This document shows, one piece after another, positions 52,628 through 61,997 of a DNA stretch of 64,000 nt. Positions within the stretch are counted from its first letter, which is position 1. The number at the start of each line of letters is the position of its first letter. The stretch covers positions 310,001 through 374,000 of the forward strand of contig CAVOHB010000010.1 in NCBI GenBank assembly GCA_963695705.1, written 5' to 3'. A program made the translations under genes and the position numbers. The notes under the pieces are model-generated. The model ran no database searches and was not told the DNA's origin. It worked only from the letters and a program-made list of their open reading frames with translations. The stretch is from JBKPNJ01 sp963695705. Its GTDB lineage: Bacteria > Actinomycetota > Actinomycetes > Propionibacteriales > Nocardioidaceae.

Positions 52628-53635
52628 GTGGCCGCCATCGAAGCAGTCGGACTCAGCAAGACCTTCGGGGCGCGTGCGAAACAGGTACGCGCCCTCAACG
52701 GCTTCGACCTCGAAGTCCCCGAGGGCACAGTCCTCAGTCTGCTCGGTCCCAACGGCGCGGGAAAGACGACCGCGGTGCGGATCTTCACGACCCTGCTCAC
52801 CCCCGATTCGGGCCGGGCAACCGTGCTCGGCCACGACGTGGTGGCGGAACCGGACGTCATCCGACGGATGATCGGGCTGTCCGGGCAGTTCTCCGCGGTC
52901 GACGACAACCTCACCGGGCGGGAGAACCTGTGGGTGTTCGGGAAGCTGTACGGGCTCTCCGGAGCCGAGGCCGGCGCACGTGCCGACGAGCTCATGGAGA
53001 TGTTCGACCTGACCGACGCACGCGACCGGGTCACCAAGACCTACTCCGGCGGCATGAAGCGCCGGCTCGACCTCGCCGGTTCGCTGATCGCCCACCCGCA
53101 GGTGTTGTTCCTCGACGAGCCGACCACCGGGCTCGATCCGCGCAGCCGGCTGGACCTGTGGGGGGTCATCCGGGAGCGGGTCCGCGCCGGAGTCACGCTG
53201 CTGCTCACGACCCAGTACCTCGAGGAGGCCGACGCTCTGGCCGACTCGATAGCGGTGATCGACGCCGGCCGGGTGATCGCGCAGGGAACCGCGGATCAGC
53301 TCAAGGCACAGGTGGGCGGCGAACGGATCGAGGTCGTCGTCCATTCCCGGGAGCAGCTCGGCCAGGCGCGGGTGGTCCTGGCGCGCAACGCGGCGGGCGA
53401 CTGTGCGGTCGATGAGCACGCCCGGCGGCTCACCGTCCCGTCACCCGGTGGGGCGTCGGCGCTCGTCCAGGTGATCCGCGACCTCGACGCAGCGCACATC
53501 GGCATCGACGACGTCGGCCTGCGGCGGCCCACGCTGGACGACGTGTTCCTGACGCTGACCGGGCACGGCGCCGACGACGAACAAGCTCAACAGACGCCGC
53601 AGGACCAGCCGACGACTGCCGGGAGGTCAGCGTGA
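52628..53635 (+). CDS. DrrA-type ABC transporter ATP-binding protein
   Basis: 335 residues. Walker A LLGPNGAGKTTAVRIF near 38-53, Q-loop LSGQFSAVDDNLTGRENL, signature TYSGGMKRRLDLAGSLIA near 138-155, Walker B VLFLDEPTTGLDPRS and the H-loop Gln variant LLLTTQYLEEADALAD, which is characteristic of daunorubicin-resistance (DrrA) proteins. A C-terminal 100-residue regulatory domain ends with LDDVFLTLTGH. Exports lipids or drugs with the following permease. GTG start, 45 bases after the DUF2089 gene. Confidence 0.93.
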   Translation: MAAIEAVGLSKTFGARAKQVRALNGFDLEVPEGTVLSLLGPNGAGKTTAVRIFTTLLTPDSGRATVLGHDVVAEPDVIRRMIGLSGQFSAVDDNLTGRENLWVFGKLYGLSGAEAGARADELMEMFDLTDARDRVTKTYSGGMKRRLDLAGSLIAHPQVLFLDEPTTGLDPRSRLDLWGVIRERVRAGVTLLLTTQYLEEADALADSIAVIDAGRVIAQGTADQLKAQVGGERIEVVVHSREQLGQARVVLARNAAGDCAVDEHARRLTVPSPGGASALVQVIRDLDAAHIGIDDVGLRRPTLDDVFLTLTGHGADDEQAQQTPQDQPTTAGRSA

Positions 53636-54480
53636 CGACGACAGCGACGAGCCCGACGACCGCAGCCCCCGGGGGCAGCGCGAGCGGCGTTATCTCCGAC
53701 AGTCTGGTGATCGCGTGGCGCAACCTGAAGCGGATCCCGCGGGTGCCGGAGCTGTTGCTGTACGGCACGATCCAGCCGATCATGTTCGTGCTGCTGTTCG
53801 CCTACGTCTTCGGCGGCGCGATCTCGGTCGACGGGAGCAACGACCCCGCGCTCTACCGGGAGTTCTTGGTCGGCGGCATCTTCGCCCAGACGATGACGTT
53901 CGCAGTCGCATCGAGTTCGGTCGGGCTTGCCGACGACATGCAGCGCGGGCTCATCGACCGGTTCCGTTCGCTGCCGATCGCGCGCAGCGCCGTGATCAGC
54001 GGCCGGGTCATCGGCGACCTGGTCTTCAACTCGTTCGTACTCCTGGTGCTGGTGTTGTGCGGTCTGGCGGTCGGCTGGCGCTGGCACAACGGCCTACCGC
54101 AGGCGCTGGCGGCGATGGCCATCCTGCTCGGCCTCACGTTCGCGATGCTCTGGATCGGGGCGCTGATCGGGCTGTCCGTGCGCAGTGCCGAGGTGGCGTC
54201 GTCGGCCGGCCTGATCTGGCTGTTCCCGCTCAGCTTCATCTCCAGCTGCTTCGTCGACCCCTCGACGATGCCGGAGTGGATGCAACCGATCGCTGAGTGG
54301 AACCCGATCAGCGTGGTCGCCTCGGCGGTCCGAGAGCTCTGCGGCAACCCCAACCCGTTCGCCTCGGACGGGTTCCAGTCACAGCATCCCGTACTGCTGT
54401 CCTGGATCTACATCATCGCGATCGTGGCGGTCTTCGCCCCGCTGGCGGTGCGGAAGTACGGACGCGCGACCGCCCGCTGA
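53632..54480 (+). CDS. DrrB-type ABC-2 transporter permease
   Basis: 282 residues with six predicted helices. WRNLKRIPRVPELLLYGTIQ and MFVLLFAYVFGGAI begin the first helix region, SSVGLADDMQRGLIDRFRSL is the coupling segment, and AEWNPISVVASAVRELCGNP lies before the last helix, all typical of DrrB. The GTG overlaps the ATPase stop (GTGA). Completes the exporter of the DUF4097/DUF2089 unit; substrate unknown. Confidence 0.92.
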   Translation: MTTTATSPTTAAPGGSASGVISDSLVIAWRNLKRIPRVPELLLYGTIQPIMFVLLFAYVFGGAISVDGSNDPALYREFLVGGIFAQTMTFAVASSSVGLADDMQRGLIDRFRSLPIARSAVISGRVIGDLVFNSFVLLVLVLCGLAVGWRWHNGLPQALAAMAILLGLTFAMLWIGALIGLSVRSAEVASSAGLIWLFPLSFISSCFVDPSTMPEWMQPIAEWNPISVVASAVRELCGNPNPFASDGFQSQHPVLLSWIYIIAIVAVFAPLAVRKYGRATAR

Positions 54481-54520
54481 GGCCTCTGTCGCACACCCGT
54501 CGGCCGCGGTTCGGAACGGC

Positions 54521-55030
54521 TCAGGCGCTGTAGGGCTTGGCGTCGACGATCTGCACCGTCACCTGGCTGCCGTTCGGGGCCTTGAACGTGGCCTCGTCCC
54601 CGGTGTGCTTGCCGGTGACGGCCGCGCCGAGCGGGGACTGCGGCGAGTAGACGTTGACGCCGACGGTCTGGTCGAGCCCGACGAGCTCGCGAGAACCGAG
54701 CAGGAACGTCTCGGTCTCGTCGTCTCCCTCGAAGCGGACCGTGACGGTCATTCCCAGGCCGACGACTCCGTTGTCCCCGGGGGTCTGGCCCACCTTGGCC
54801 CGGCGCAGCATGTTCTCGAGGATCCGGATCCGGGCCTCGGCCATGCCCTGCTCCTCCTTGGCGGCGTGGTAGCCGCCGTTCTCCTTCAGGTCGCCCTCGT
54901 CGCGCGCATCGCCGATCCGTTGCGAGATCTCGCTGCGCGCCGGCCCTTTCAGGTATTCCAGCTCAGCGACGAGCTTGTCGTAGGCGTCCTGCGTCAGCCA
55001 GGTGACATTCTCTTCGGTCGGCTGGGGCAC
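54521..55030 (-). CDS. greA: transcription elongation factor GreA
   Basis: 169 residues. Rescues backtracked RNA polymerase by stimulating transcript cleavage. The N-terminal coiled coil (TQDAYDKLVAELEYLKGPAR, then ARDEGDLKENGGYHAAKEEQ with the acidic tip) is followed by the C-terminal FKBP-like domain (DETETFLLGSRELVG, SPQSPLGAAVTGKHTGDEAT). GTG start at 55030 with AAGGAG upstream. Next to DUF4307 and mca, as in other actinobacteria. Confidence 0.96.
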   Translation of the reverse strand: MPQPTEENVTWLTQDAYDKLVAELEYLKGPARSEISQRIGDARDEGDLKENGGYHAAKEEQGMAEARIRILENMLRRAKVGQTPGDNGVVGLGMTVTVRFEGDDETETFLLGSRELVGLDQTVGVNVYSPQSPLGAAVTGKHTGDEATFKAPNGSQVTVQIVDAKPYSA

Positions 55031-55148
55031 GGTCTAGCTCCTTGATAACACGCAGCGGTCGGTGGCACAGGCTCATACCGACCCTGCCAGGGAAACGTCG
55101 AGCCTATCAACTTGGCGGCACCCGGGTCACGGCCACGCGGTCCGGCCC

Positions 55149-55559
55149 CTAGCCACCCGACCCGGAACCGGCGGATTCGCAGCCCTGCAGGACCGCGGTC
55201 GTCGCCTCACGCTCGGTGACGATCGTCTTGACGACCGTCACCATGTTCCTTCGGTCGGCCGGCGCCGCGAACGTCAGGTCTCCGACGATCCCGTGGTCGC
55301 TGGCCTCGGCGGTGACGCGGCAGCTGGCGGTGACATCGGCGCGGTAGACGATCTGGATCTTCACCCGGACCCGATGCGCGTCGATGACCTCGTAGGCGAC
55401 CAGCTGGGAGGACAACTGCGGATTCGCGTGGTCGAGCGCCGCCCAGGCCAGCCAGCCGAGCCCCAACACGGCGACGAGGCTGGCGAGGCCGATGGTCAGA
55501 GGGCGCGCCCAGGGCGCGGGGGCGCCGTACCGCTCCTGGAGACGTTCCGGACCAGTCAC
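55149..55559 (-). CDS. DUF4307 family membrane protein
   Basis: 136 residues from a GTG at 55559. One membrane helix (LTIGLASLVAVLGLGWLAWA, about 21-40) is followed by an extracytoplasmic beta-rich domain ending ATTAVLQGCESAGSGSGG. VTASCRVTAEA carries one of two Cys that may pair. DUF4307 is an actinobacterial family of unknown function that sits between greA and mca. Divergent from mca. Confidence 0.88.
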   Translation of the reverse strand: MTGPERLQERYGAPAPWARPLTIGLASLVAVLGLGWLAWAALDHANPQLSSQLVAYEVIDAHRVRVKIQIVYRADVTASCRVTAEASDHGIVGDLTFAAPADRRNMVTVVKTIVTEREATTAVLQGCESAGSGSGG

Positions 55560-55693
55560 GGATGGAGTCGGGCCTCTCGTGCGTTGGGGTGGTGGAGGGA
55601 CCGGGGCAGGGTTCGGAGACCATTGTCCCCGACGGTCCCGGACGTCGGGTGAGCCCGAGAAGCAGACTTGACGAGCAGAGGAGAGGCAAACCG

Positions 55694-56650
55694 GTGCACA
55701 ACTCTCAGTCGGTGATCCCATCCGGGATCATTGAGACCGCGACCGGCGCGGTCGATCAATACGGTGAGCGGCTGCGGCTGATGGCCGTGCACGCGCACCC
55801 CGACGACGAGTCGAGCAAGGGTGCGGCGACGATGGCGAAGTACGTCGCCGAGGGCGTGGATGTGCACGTCGTGACCTGCACCGGGGGCGAGCGAGGGTCG
55901 ATTCTCAATCCGAACATGGACCGGCCCGACGTCCTGGCCAACATGTCCGAGATCCGCCGGCAGGAAATGGACCGTGCGCGCGAGATCCTCGGCGTCCGCC
56001 AGGACTGGCTGGGCTTCGTCGACTCAGGCTGGCCCGAGGGCGACCCGCCACCTCCGCTGCCCGAAGGATGCTTCGGGGCGATGGACGTCGCGGACGCCGC
56101 GCGACCGTTGGTACGCCTGATGCGGGCGTTCCGACCGCACGTCGTCACCACCTACGACGAGAACGGCGGGTACCCGCACCCCGACCACATCATGTGCCAT
56201 CGCGTGTCCGTGGCCGCCTTCGAGGCGGCCGGCGACCCGGAAGCCTACCCGGACGCCGGAGAGCCGTGGCAGCCGCTGAAGCTCTACTACCACCACTCCT
56301 TCCACTACGAGCGGTTCATCGCTCTGCACGAGGAGATGTTGCGGCGCGGGCTGGAGTCGCCGTACGCCGAGCGACTCAAGGAGTGGAAGCCGGATCCCGA
56401 CCATGCGGCCCGCATCACCACCAGGGTGATGGCTGCGGACTACTACGCGATCCGGGACAGGGCGCTGCTGGCGCATGCGACCCAGGTGGACCCGGGCGGC
56501 TCATGGTTCGCCGCGCCCCTGGAGGTCCACCAGGCGGCCTGGCCGACCGAGGACTACGAGCTGGCCCGTGCATCGGTCGAGAGCGAGCTGCCCGAGGACG
56601 ACCTGTTCGCGGGTGTGCGCGACGTCGCCGCGCGCCGCGACCCGGCCTGA
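55694..56650 (+). CDS. mca: mycothiol S-conjugate amidase
   Basis: 318 residues from a GTG at 55694, chosen because AGAGGAGAGG lies eight bases upstream; the conserved fold starts at LMAVHAHPDDESSKGAATMA. Zn-dependent LmbE/PIG-L family: AHPDDE provides a His/Asp pair, and YPHPDHIMCHRV near 155-166 the other His. Mca cleaves mycothiol conjugates to release mercapturic acids during detoxification, so the organism makes mycothiol. The MshB deacetylase alternative is less likely given length and neighbours. Confidence 0.93.
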   Translation: MHNSQSVIPSGIIETATGAVDQYGERLRLMAVHAHPDDESSKGAATMAKYVAEGVDVHVVTCTGGERGSILNPNMDRPDVLANMSEIRRQEMDRAREILGVRQDWLGFVDSGWPEGDPPPPLPEGCFGAMDVADAARPLVRLMRAFRPHVVTTYDENGGYPHPDHIMCHRVSVAAFEAAGDPEAYPDAGEPWQPLKLYYHHSFHYERFIALHEEMLRRGLESPYAERLKEWKPDPDHAARITTRVMAADYYAIRDRALLAHATQVDPGGSWFAAPLEVHQAAWPTEDYELARASVESELPEDDLFAGVRDVAARRDPA

Positions 56651-56664
56651 GAGACGATGGGGAC

Positions 56665-56967
56665 ATGACCCGCTGGCCCGACCTCGTTGCCGCCATACCG
56701 GCCGACGACAAGGTCAGGCCGGGCTGGCTCGGCTTCCTGGTGGTCGCGGGACTCTGTGTCGTGACCTATCTGCTGTGGCGGAGCATGAACACCCAGCTCA
56801 AGCGCGTCGACTTCGAGCCGGGACCGGCAGAGGTGCCGGAGGCAAAGAGCGACGAGACGGCGGCCACGGGCGAACCCGGAACGGAGTCCGAGGTCGACGA
56901 CCTCGGAGCCAGCGACCCGCCGCCCGAAGCTGACAACCGGTCGCATCCGGACGGCGCCTCCTCCTAG
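56665..56967 (+). CDS. small membrane protein downstream of mca
   Basis: 100 residues. A soluble start with VAAIPADDKVRPGWLG, one membrane helix (FLVVAGLCVVTYLLWRSM, about 24-41), and an acidic Glu/Asp/Pro-rich cytoplasmic-type tail. Similar small proteins commonly follow mca in actinobacteria; function unknown. Fourteen bases after mca, so probably the same mRNA. Confidence 0.8.
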   Translation: MTRWPDLVAAIPADDKVRPGWLGFLVVAGLCVVTYLLWRSMNTQLKRVDFEPGPAEVPEAKSDETAATGEPGTESEVDDLGASDPPPEADNRSHPDGASS

Positions 56968-56970
56968 TCT
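56965..56970 (+). promoter_or_regulatory. -10 element of yyaL, probably leaderless
   Basis: TAGTCT ends six bases before the GTG at 56977 and overlaps the stop codon of the preceding gene. It follows the same spacing as at cbs, metB and ilvA. Confidence 0.4.
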
Positions 56971-56976
56971 GGCTGG

Positions 56977-58979
56977 GTGAATCGCCTCGCGGACGCGACC
57001 AGCCCATACCTGCTGCAGCACAAGGACAACCCGGTCGACTGGTGGGAGTGGTCCGACGACGCGTTCGCGCAGGCCCGGTCGCGCGACATTCCCGTGCTGC
57101 TCTCGGTCGGCTACGCCGCGTGCCATTGGTGCCACGTGATGGCACACGAGTCGTTCGAAGACCCGGAGACCGCTGCCCTGATGAACGCCAACTTCGTCAA
57201 CATCAAGGTGGACCGCGAGGAGCGTCCTGACATCGATGCGGTTTACATGGAGGCCACCCAGGCGATGACGGGGCACGGCGGCTGGCCGATGACCTGCATG
57301 CTGACACCGGACGCCCGGCCGTTCTTCTGCGGCACGTACTTCCCCGACCGGCCCCGCCAGGGGAGCCCCTCGTTCGTACAGGTGCTGACCGCCGTCGTCC
57401 AGGCGTGGCGGGACCGGCGAGACCAACTCGTCAAGGTAGGCGCTGACGTCGTCGGTCACCTGAACGCGCAGCGATCCTCCGTCCAGAGCGGACCGGCCGA
57501 CGCCGCGGCACTCGATCGGGCGGTCGAGCTGCTGGCCGGCGAGTACGACGCCCGGCGGGGTGGGTTCGGTGGGGCGCCGAAGTTCCCGCCGTCGATGGTG
57601 CTGGAGTTCCTGCTACGTCACCATGCTCGAAGCCGCTCCGACGAGACCCTGCGCGATGGTGGCCGGGACCTGCCAGGCGATGGCGCGCGGCGGCATGTAC
57701 GACCAGCTCGGGGGTGGCTTCGCCCGCTACAGCGTCGACGCCGGCTGGGTCGTGCCGCACTTCGAAAAGATGCTCTACGACAATGCGCTGCTGCTGCGCG
57801 CCTACCTGCACTGGTACCGCAGCAGCGGCGACGAGATCGGCCGACGGGTGGCCGGCGAGACCGCTGAGTTCCTGCTGCGGGAGCTCCGCACCGCGGAGGG
57901 CGGGTTCGCGTCAGCGCTGGACGCGGACTCCGAGGGTGTCGAGGGCAAGTTCTATGCGTGGAGCCCGACCGAGCTCGGTCGAGGCGCTCGGCGGCGAGGA
58001 CGGTCACTGGGCGGCGAGCATCTTCGAGGTGACCGAGCGCGGCACATTCGAGCACGGGTCGTCTACGCTCCAGCTGCTGCGCGACCCCGACGACCCGGAA
58101 CGGTTCTCGCGCGTGCGCCAGGCACTGTTCGCCAGCCGTGCGCGACGCGTGCCGCCCGGCCTGGACGACAAGGTCGTCGCGTCGTGGAACGGCTTGGCCA
58201 CAGCGGCCCTGGCCGAGGCCGGCGCGCTGCTCGGCGAGCCGCGGTTCGTGGCCGCAGCCCGGAGCGCGGCGGCCCTCGTCTGGGATCTGCATCGGGACGC
58301 CGCGGGACGACTGTTGCGGACCTCGCGCGCCGGTCGTCCCGGGCGTAACCCAGGAGTTCTCGAGGACTACGGAAACGTTGCCGAGGGGTACCTGGCGCTG
58401 CACGCGGTCACCGGCGAGGTCGACTGGCTACACCGGGCCGGAGAGCTGCTCGACCACGTGCTGGCGCATTTCGGGGACCCCGCCGGTGGGTTCTTCGACA
58501 CCGCCGACGACGCCGAGTCGCTGGTCCGCCGACCGCAGGACCCGAGCGACAACGCCACGCCGTCCGGGCAGTCGGCGGCGGCCGGTGCGCTGCTGTCCTA
58601 CTCGGCACTCACCGGGTCGAACCGCCACCGGGATGCTGCCCTGGCGGCTCTCGGCCCCGCTGCGCTGTTGGCCCGGCGGGCACCCCGATTCGCCGGGTGG
58701 GGGCTAGCCGTTTGCGAAGCGGCGCAATCCGGTCCGCTGGAGATCGCGATCGTCGGCCGGGAGGACGACCCGGCGCGTCAGCGGCTGCACGAGGCGGCGC
58801 TCCGCAGCAGTGCCCCGGGGGCGGTGCTCAGCGTCGGTGCTCCCGATGCGGATGACGTACCCCTGCTGCGGGATCGCCCGCTGCTCGGCGGTCGGGCGAC
58901 TGCCTACGTCTGCCGCGGGTTCGTCTGCCAGCGGCCTGTCGTGGAGATCGACGATCTCGCCGAGCTCCTCGCGACCTAG
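56977..58979 (+). pseudogene. DUF255 thioredoxin-domain protein (YyaL family), two frameshifts
   Basis: The first frame (GTG 56977) has the thioredoxin-like domain: SPYLLQHKDNPVDWWEW, SVGYAACHWCHVMAHESF and GGWPMTCMLTPDARPFF. Near 57654 one extra base shifts to the frame with MVAGTCQAMARGGMYDQLGG and PHFEKMLYDNALLLRAYL. Near 57975 a second extra base (gagctCggtcgag for gagctggtcgag) shifts to the frame with VEALGGEDGHWAAS and the glycosidase-like (alpha/alpha)6 C-terminal domain ending at 58979. The restored protein is about 666 residues, normal for the family. All three parts are well conserved. The function of YyaL/SPATA20 proteins is not established. Confidence 0.88.
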
Positions 58980-59680
58980 CGCAGGGAGTACGTCGCCATC
59001 GACAGGCCGACGTAGTGGACCACGAACGCGGCGACCGTCAACGAGTGGAACACCTCATGAAACCCGAACCAGCCCGGCAGCGGGTTGGGACGCCGCACGC
59101 CGTAGACCACTCCGCCCAGCGAGTAGAGCGCGCCGCCGACGATGATCAGCGTGACCACCGCCACGCCGCCGGCGCTGGCGAAGTCGCCGATCCAGAAGAT
59201 CGCCGACCAGCCGAGGGCGATGTAGACCGGGAGGTAGAGCCAGCGCGGGGCGGTCAGCCAGAACACCCGGAACGCGATGCCGACGACCGCGCCGCCCCAC
59301 ACGAGCGTGAGCAGGATCTCGGCGTCCCCCCGATCCAGCAGCAGCAGGGAGAACGGCGTGTATGTGCCCGCGATCAGCAGGAAGATGTTGCAGTGGTCGA
59401 GACGGCGGAGCGCGGCGTGCCAGCGCGGTGACCAGTGACGCCGGTGGAACAGCGCGCTGATGCCGAACAGCAGCAGCGACGAGAGCACGAAGACGACGGA
59501 GCCCAGACGAGACGTTCCCGTGGGCGACAACGCGATCAGCACGATGCCGGCGGCCAGAGCGAGCGGGAACGTCCCCAGATGCAGCCAGCCGCGCAGCTGC
59601 GGCTTGATCTCCTGGATGCGCTCCCGGACAAGCTCTCCGACTCCGGGCACTTGTCGCCGCTCCCGGCGGGTGGAGCTCAT
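58976..59680 (-). CDS. hemolysin III family (PAQR-like) membrane protein
   Basis: 234 residues with seven predicted helices. LRGWLHLGTFPLALAAGIVL, SALFHRRHWSPRWHAALRRL, DHCNIFLLIAGTYTPFSLLL and HEVFHSLTVAAFVVHYVGLS hold the conserved His/Ser/Asp residues of the PAQR hydrolase-like site. Despite the name these are not proven toxins. The neighbouring uppS gene is divergent, an order kept in many actinobacteria (Rv1085c-Rv1086). The stop overlaps the yyaL stop by four bases, convergent. Confidence 0.92.
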   Translation of the reverse strand: MSSTRRERRQVPGVGELVRERIQEIKPQLRGWLHLGTFPLALAAGIVLIALSPTGTSRLGSVVFVLSSLLLFGISALFHRRHWSPRWHAALRRLDHCNIFLLIAGTYTPFSLLLLDRGDAEILLTLVWGGAVVGIAFRVFWLTAPRWLYLPVYIALGWSAIFWIGDFASAGGVAVVTLIIVGGALYSLGGVVYGVRRPNPLPGWFGFHEVFHSLTVAAFVVHYVGLSMATYSLR

Positions 59681-59756
59681 ATCGCAACATTACCGACACA
59701 CGAGAACGCCGCGCCGACGATAGCCTGAACCTAGCCGACCCGGAGGTGAGCGACCG

Positions 59757-60512
59757 GTGCGCAACATCGCGTACGAGATCTACGAGCGGCGGTTGATGCG
59801 CGGGCTCCGGCCCGATCAGATGCCCAAGCATGTCGGGGTGATCGTCGACGGAAACCGGCGTTGGGCCCGGAGCTGGGGCGAGACCGCCCCTTCGGGCTAC
59901 GAAGCCGGAGCGGACAAGATCTCGCAGTTTCTCGGCTGGTGCGACGAGCTCGGCGTCGAGGTTGTCACGCTGTGGCTGCTGTCGACCGACAACCTCGGCC
60001 GGCCCAAGCAGGAGCTGCAGCCGCTGCTCCAGGTCATCGAGCAGCTGGTGGAGACGCTGGCCGACTCGGGGCGGTGGTGCATCCACCCCGTCGGCGCACT
60101 CGACCTGCTGGAATCCGATACCGCGGAGGCCCTCAAGGCCGCGGAGGACCGCACGTCCGGGCTCCACGGCATGACGGTGAACGTTGCGGTCGGCTACGGC
60201 GGTCGACGTGAGCTGACCGACGCCGTCCGGTCGCTGTTGCATCAGCACGCCTCTCGGGGTACGAGCCTGGAGGACCTGGCGGAGACGCTCGACATCGAGC
60301 ACATCGCCGAGCACCTCTACACCCGCGGACAGCCCGACCCCGACCTGGTGATCCGCACCTCCGGCGAGCAGCGGCTCTCCGGCTTCCTGCTCTGGCAGTC
60401 GGTGCACTCGGAGTTCTACTTCTGTGAGGCGTTGTGGCCCGACTTCCGCCGGGTCGACTTCCTGCGGGCCATCCGGTCGTACTCTGCCCGCGAGCGCCGC
60501 TACGGCACCTGA
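59757..60512 (+). CDS. uppS: cis-isoprenyl (undecaprenyl/Z-farnesyl) diphosphate synthase
   Basis: 251 residues. Extends allylic diphosphates in cis configuration to make polyprenyl carriers for cell-wall and polysaccharide assembly. HVGVIVDGNRRWARSWGE near 23-40 holds the catalytic Asp, NLGRPKQEL and NVAVGYGGRRELTDAVRSLL follow, and VIRTSGEQRLSGFLLWQS with the SEFYF motif binds the pyrophosphate. GTG start with GGAGGTGAG upstream. By position it corresponds to the short-chain Rv1086-type enzyme, so product length is uncertain. TAGCCT at 59721-59726 is a likely -10. Confidence 0.92.
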   Translation: MRNIAYEIYERRLMRGLRPDQMPKHVGVIVDGNRRWARSWGETAPSGYEAGADKISQFLGWCDELGVEVVTLWLLSTDNLGRPKQELQPLLQVIEQLVETLADSGRWCIHPVGALDLLESDTAEALKAAEDRTSGLHGMTVNVAVGYGGRRELTDAVRSLLHQHASRGTSLEDLAETLDIEHIAEHLYTRGQPDPDLVIRTSGEQRLSGFLLWQSVHSEFYFCEALWPDFRRVDFLRAIRSYSARERRYGT

Positions 60513-60628
60513 GCCGGGCCCCTCGGTGGCCGGACCCCCTGGTTCGGGCGTGTCCTTCACCGGCCCGGACCGGACGCGTCATACGTTGGAGCGACGGCAG
60601 TACGTGAGCCGTCTCGGGAGGAGACAAC

Positions 60629-61997
60629 GTGGCCGCTGCAGACGTCACCCGCCGCGAATCCGTACCGGCCGAAGGCGCCCGGACCGAGCCGACGCCAGCC
60701 GGACCAGGCCCGGCGCACCTACGTCCTTGACACCAGCGTCCTGCTGGCCGACCCGCGCGCGTTGCTCCGCTTCGACGAGCACGAGGTCGTGCTGCCGAAC
60801 GTCGTGATCAGCGAGCTGGAGGGCAAGCGTCACCATCCCGAGCTCGGCTACTTCGCCCGTTCGGCACTGCGCCTGCTCGACCAGATGCGGATCGAGCACG
60901 GTCGCCTCGACCAGCCGATCCCGGTCGGCGGACACGGTGGAACCGTCCGCGTCGAGCTCAACCACACCAACCCCGACGTGCTCCCGGCCGGCTTCCGGCT
61001 CGGTGACAACGACACCCGGATCCTGGCGGTCGCCGGCAACCTGGCGTACGAAGGCAACCATGTCACCGTGGTGTCGAAGGACCTGCCGATGCGGGTCAAG
61101 GCCTCGGCGGTCGGGCTGGCAGCCGAGGAGTACCGCGCCGAGCTGGCGGTCGAGTCGGGGTGGACCGGCATGGCCGAGCTGGAGGTCAGTGGTGCCGACG
61201 TCGATGCGCTCTACGGGAACGGTTGGGTCGAGCTACCGGCTGCCGCGGAGTTCCCCTGCCATACGGGGCTCGTACTGCTGTCGGAGCGGGGGAGCGCGCT
61301 GGGTCGGGTGACGGCGGACAAGCGGGTCCGGCTGATCCGAGGCGACCGTGAGGCGTTCGGGCTGCGTGGCCGGTCGGCCGAGCAACGGGTGGCGCTCGAG
61401 CTGCTGCTCGATCGGGAGGTGGGCATCGTCTCCCTCGGCGGCCGGGCCGGCACCGGCAAGTCCGCGCTGGCGCTGTGCGCGGGACTCGAGGCGGTGCTCG
61501 AACGCCGCCAGCACCGCAAGGTCGTGGTCTTCCGGCCGCTGTTCGCCGTCGGCGGCCAGGATCTCGGCTACCTGCCCGGCAACGAGTCGGAGAAGATGCA
61601 GCCGTGGGCTCAGGCGGTGTTCGACACGCTCGGCGCGCTCACGAGCGGCGACGTGATCGAGGAGGTCGTGGACCGCGGAATGCTGGAGGTGCTGCCGCTG
61701 ACGCATATCCGCGGCCGCTCCCTGCACGACGCGTTCGTCGTCGTCGACGAGGCCCAGTCGTTGGAGCGCAACGTGCTGTTGACGGTGCTCTCCCGCATCG
61801 GGTCCAACTCCCGCGTCGTCCTGACCCACGACGTGGGGCAGCGCGACAACCTACGTGTCGGGCGCCACGACGGGGTGGTGGCCGTGGTGGAGAAGCTCAA
61901 GGGACATCCGCTGTTCGCCCACGTCACGCTTACCCGCTCCGAGCGATCGCCGATCGCGGCTCTGGTGACCGAGATGTTGGAGAACCTCGTCCTCTAG
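60629..61997 (+). pseudogene. PhoH-family PIN-ATPase, frameshifted near its start
   Basis: A GTG at 60629 with a strong GGGAGGAGA site begins VAAADVTRRESVPAEGARTE but ends at a stop near 60730. The PIN domain (RRTYVLDTSVLLADPRALLR, then VVLPNVVISELEGKR) is in another frame that has no ATG or GTG before it; only a TTG inside the PIN domain at 60762 remains. A single indel between about 60640 and 60711 would join them. The rest is intact to 61997: Walker A LGGRAGTGKSALALCAGL, VVDEAQSLERNVLLTVLSRI and HDVGQRDNLRVG. PhoH2-type PIN-PhoH proteins are sequence-specific RNA helicase/RNases; about 455 residues if restored. Confidence 0.8.

Noticed and set aside
58976..59680. Hemolysin or virulence factor
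   Set aside because: The family name is historical. The gene is a housekeeping PAQR-like membrane protein next to uppS in many non-pathogens.
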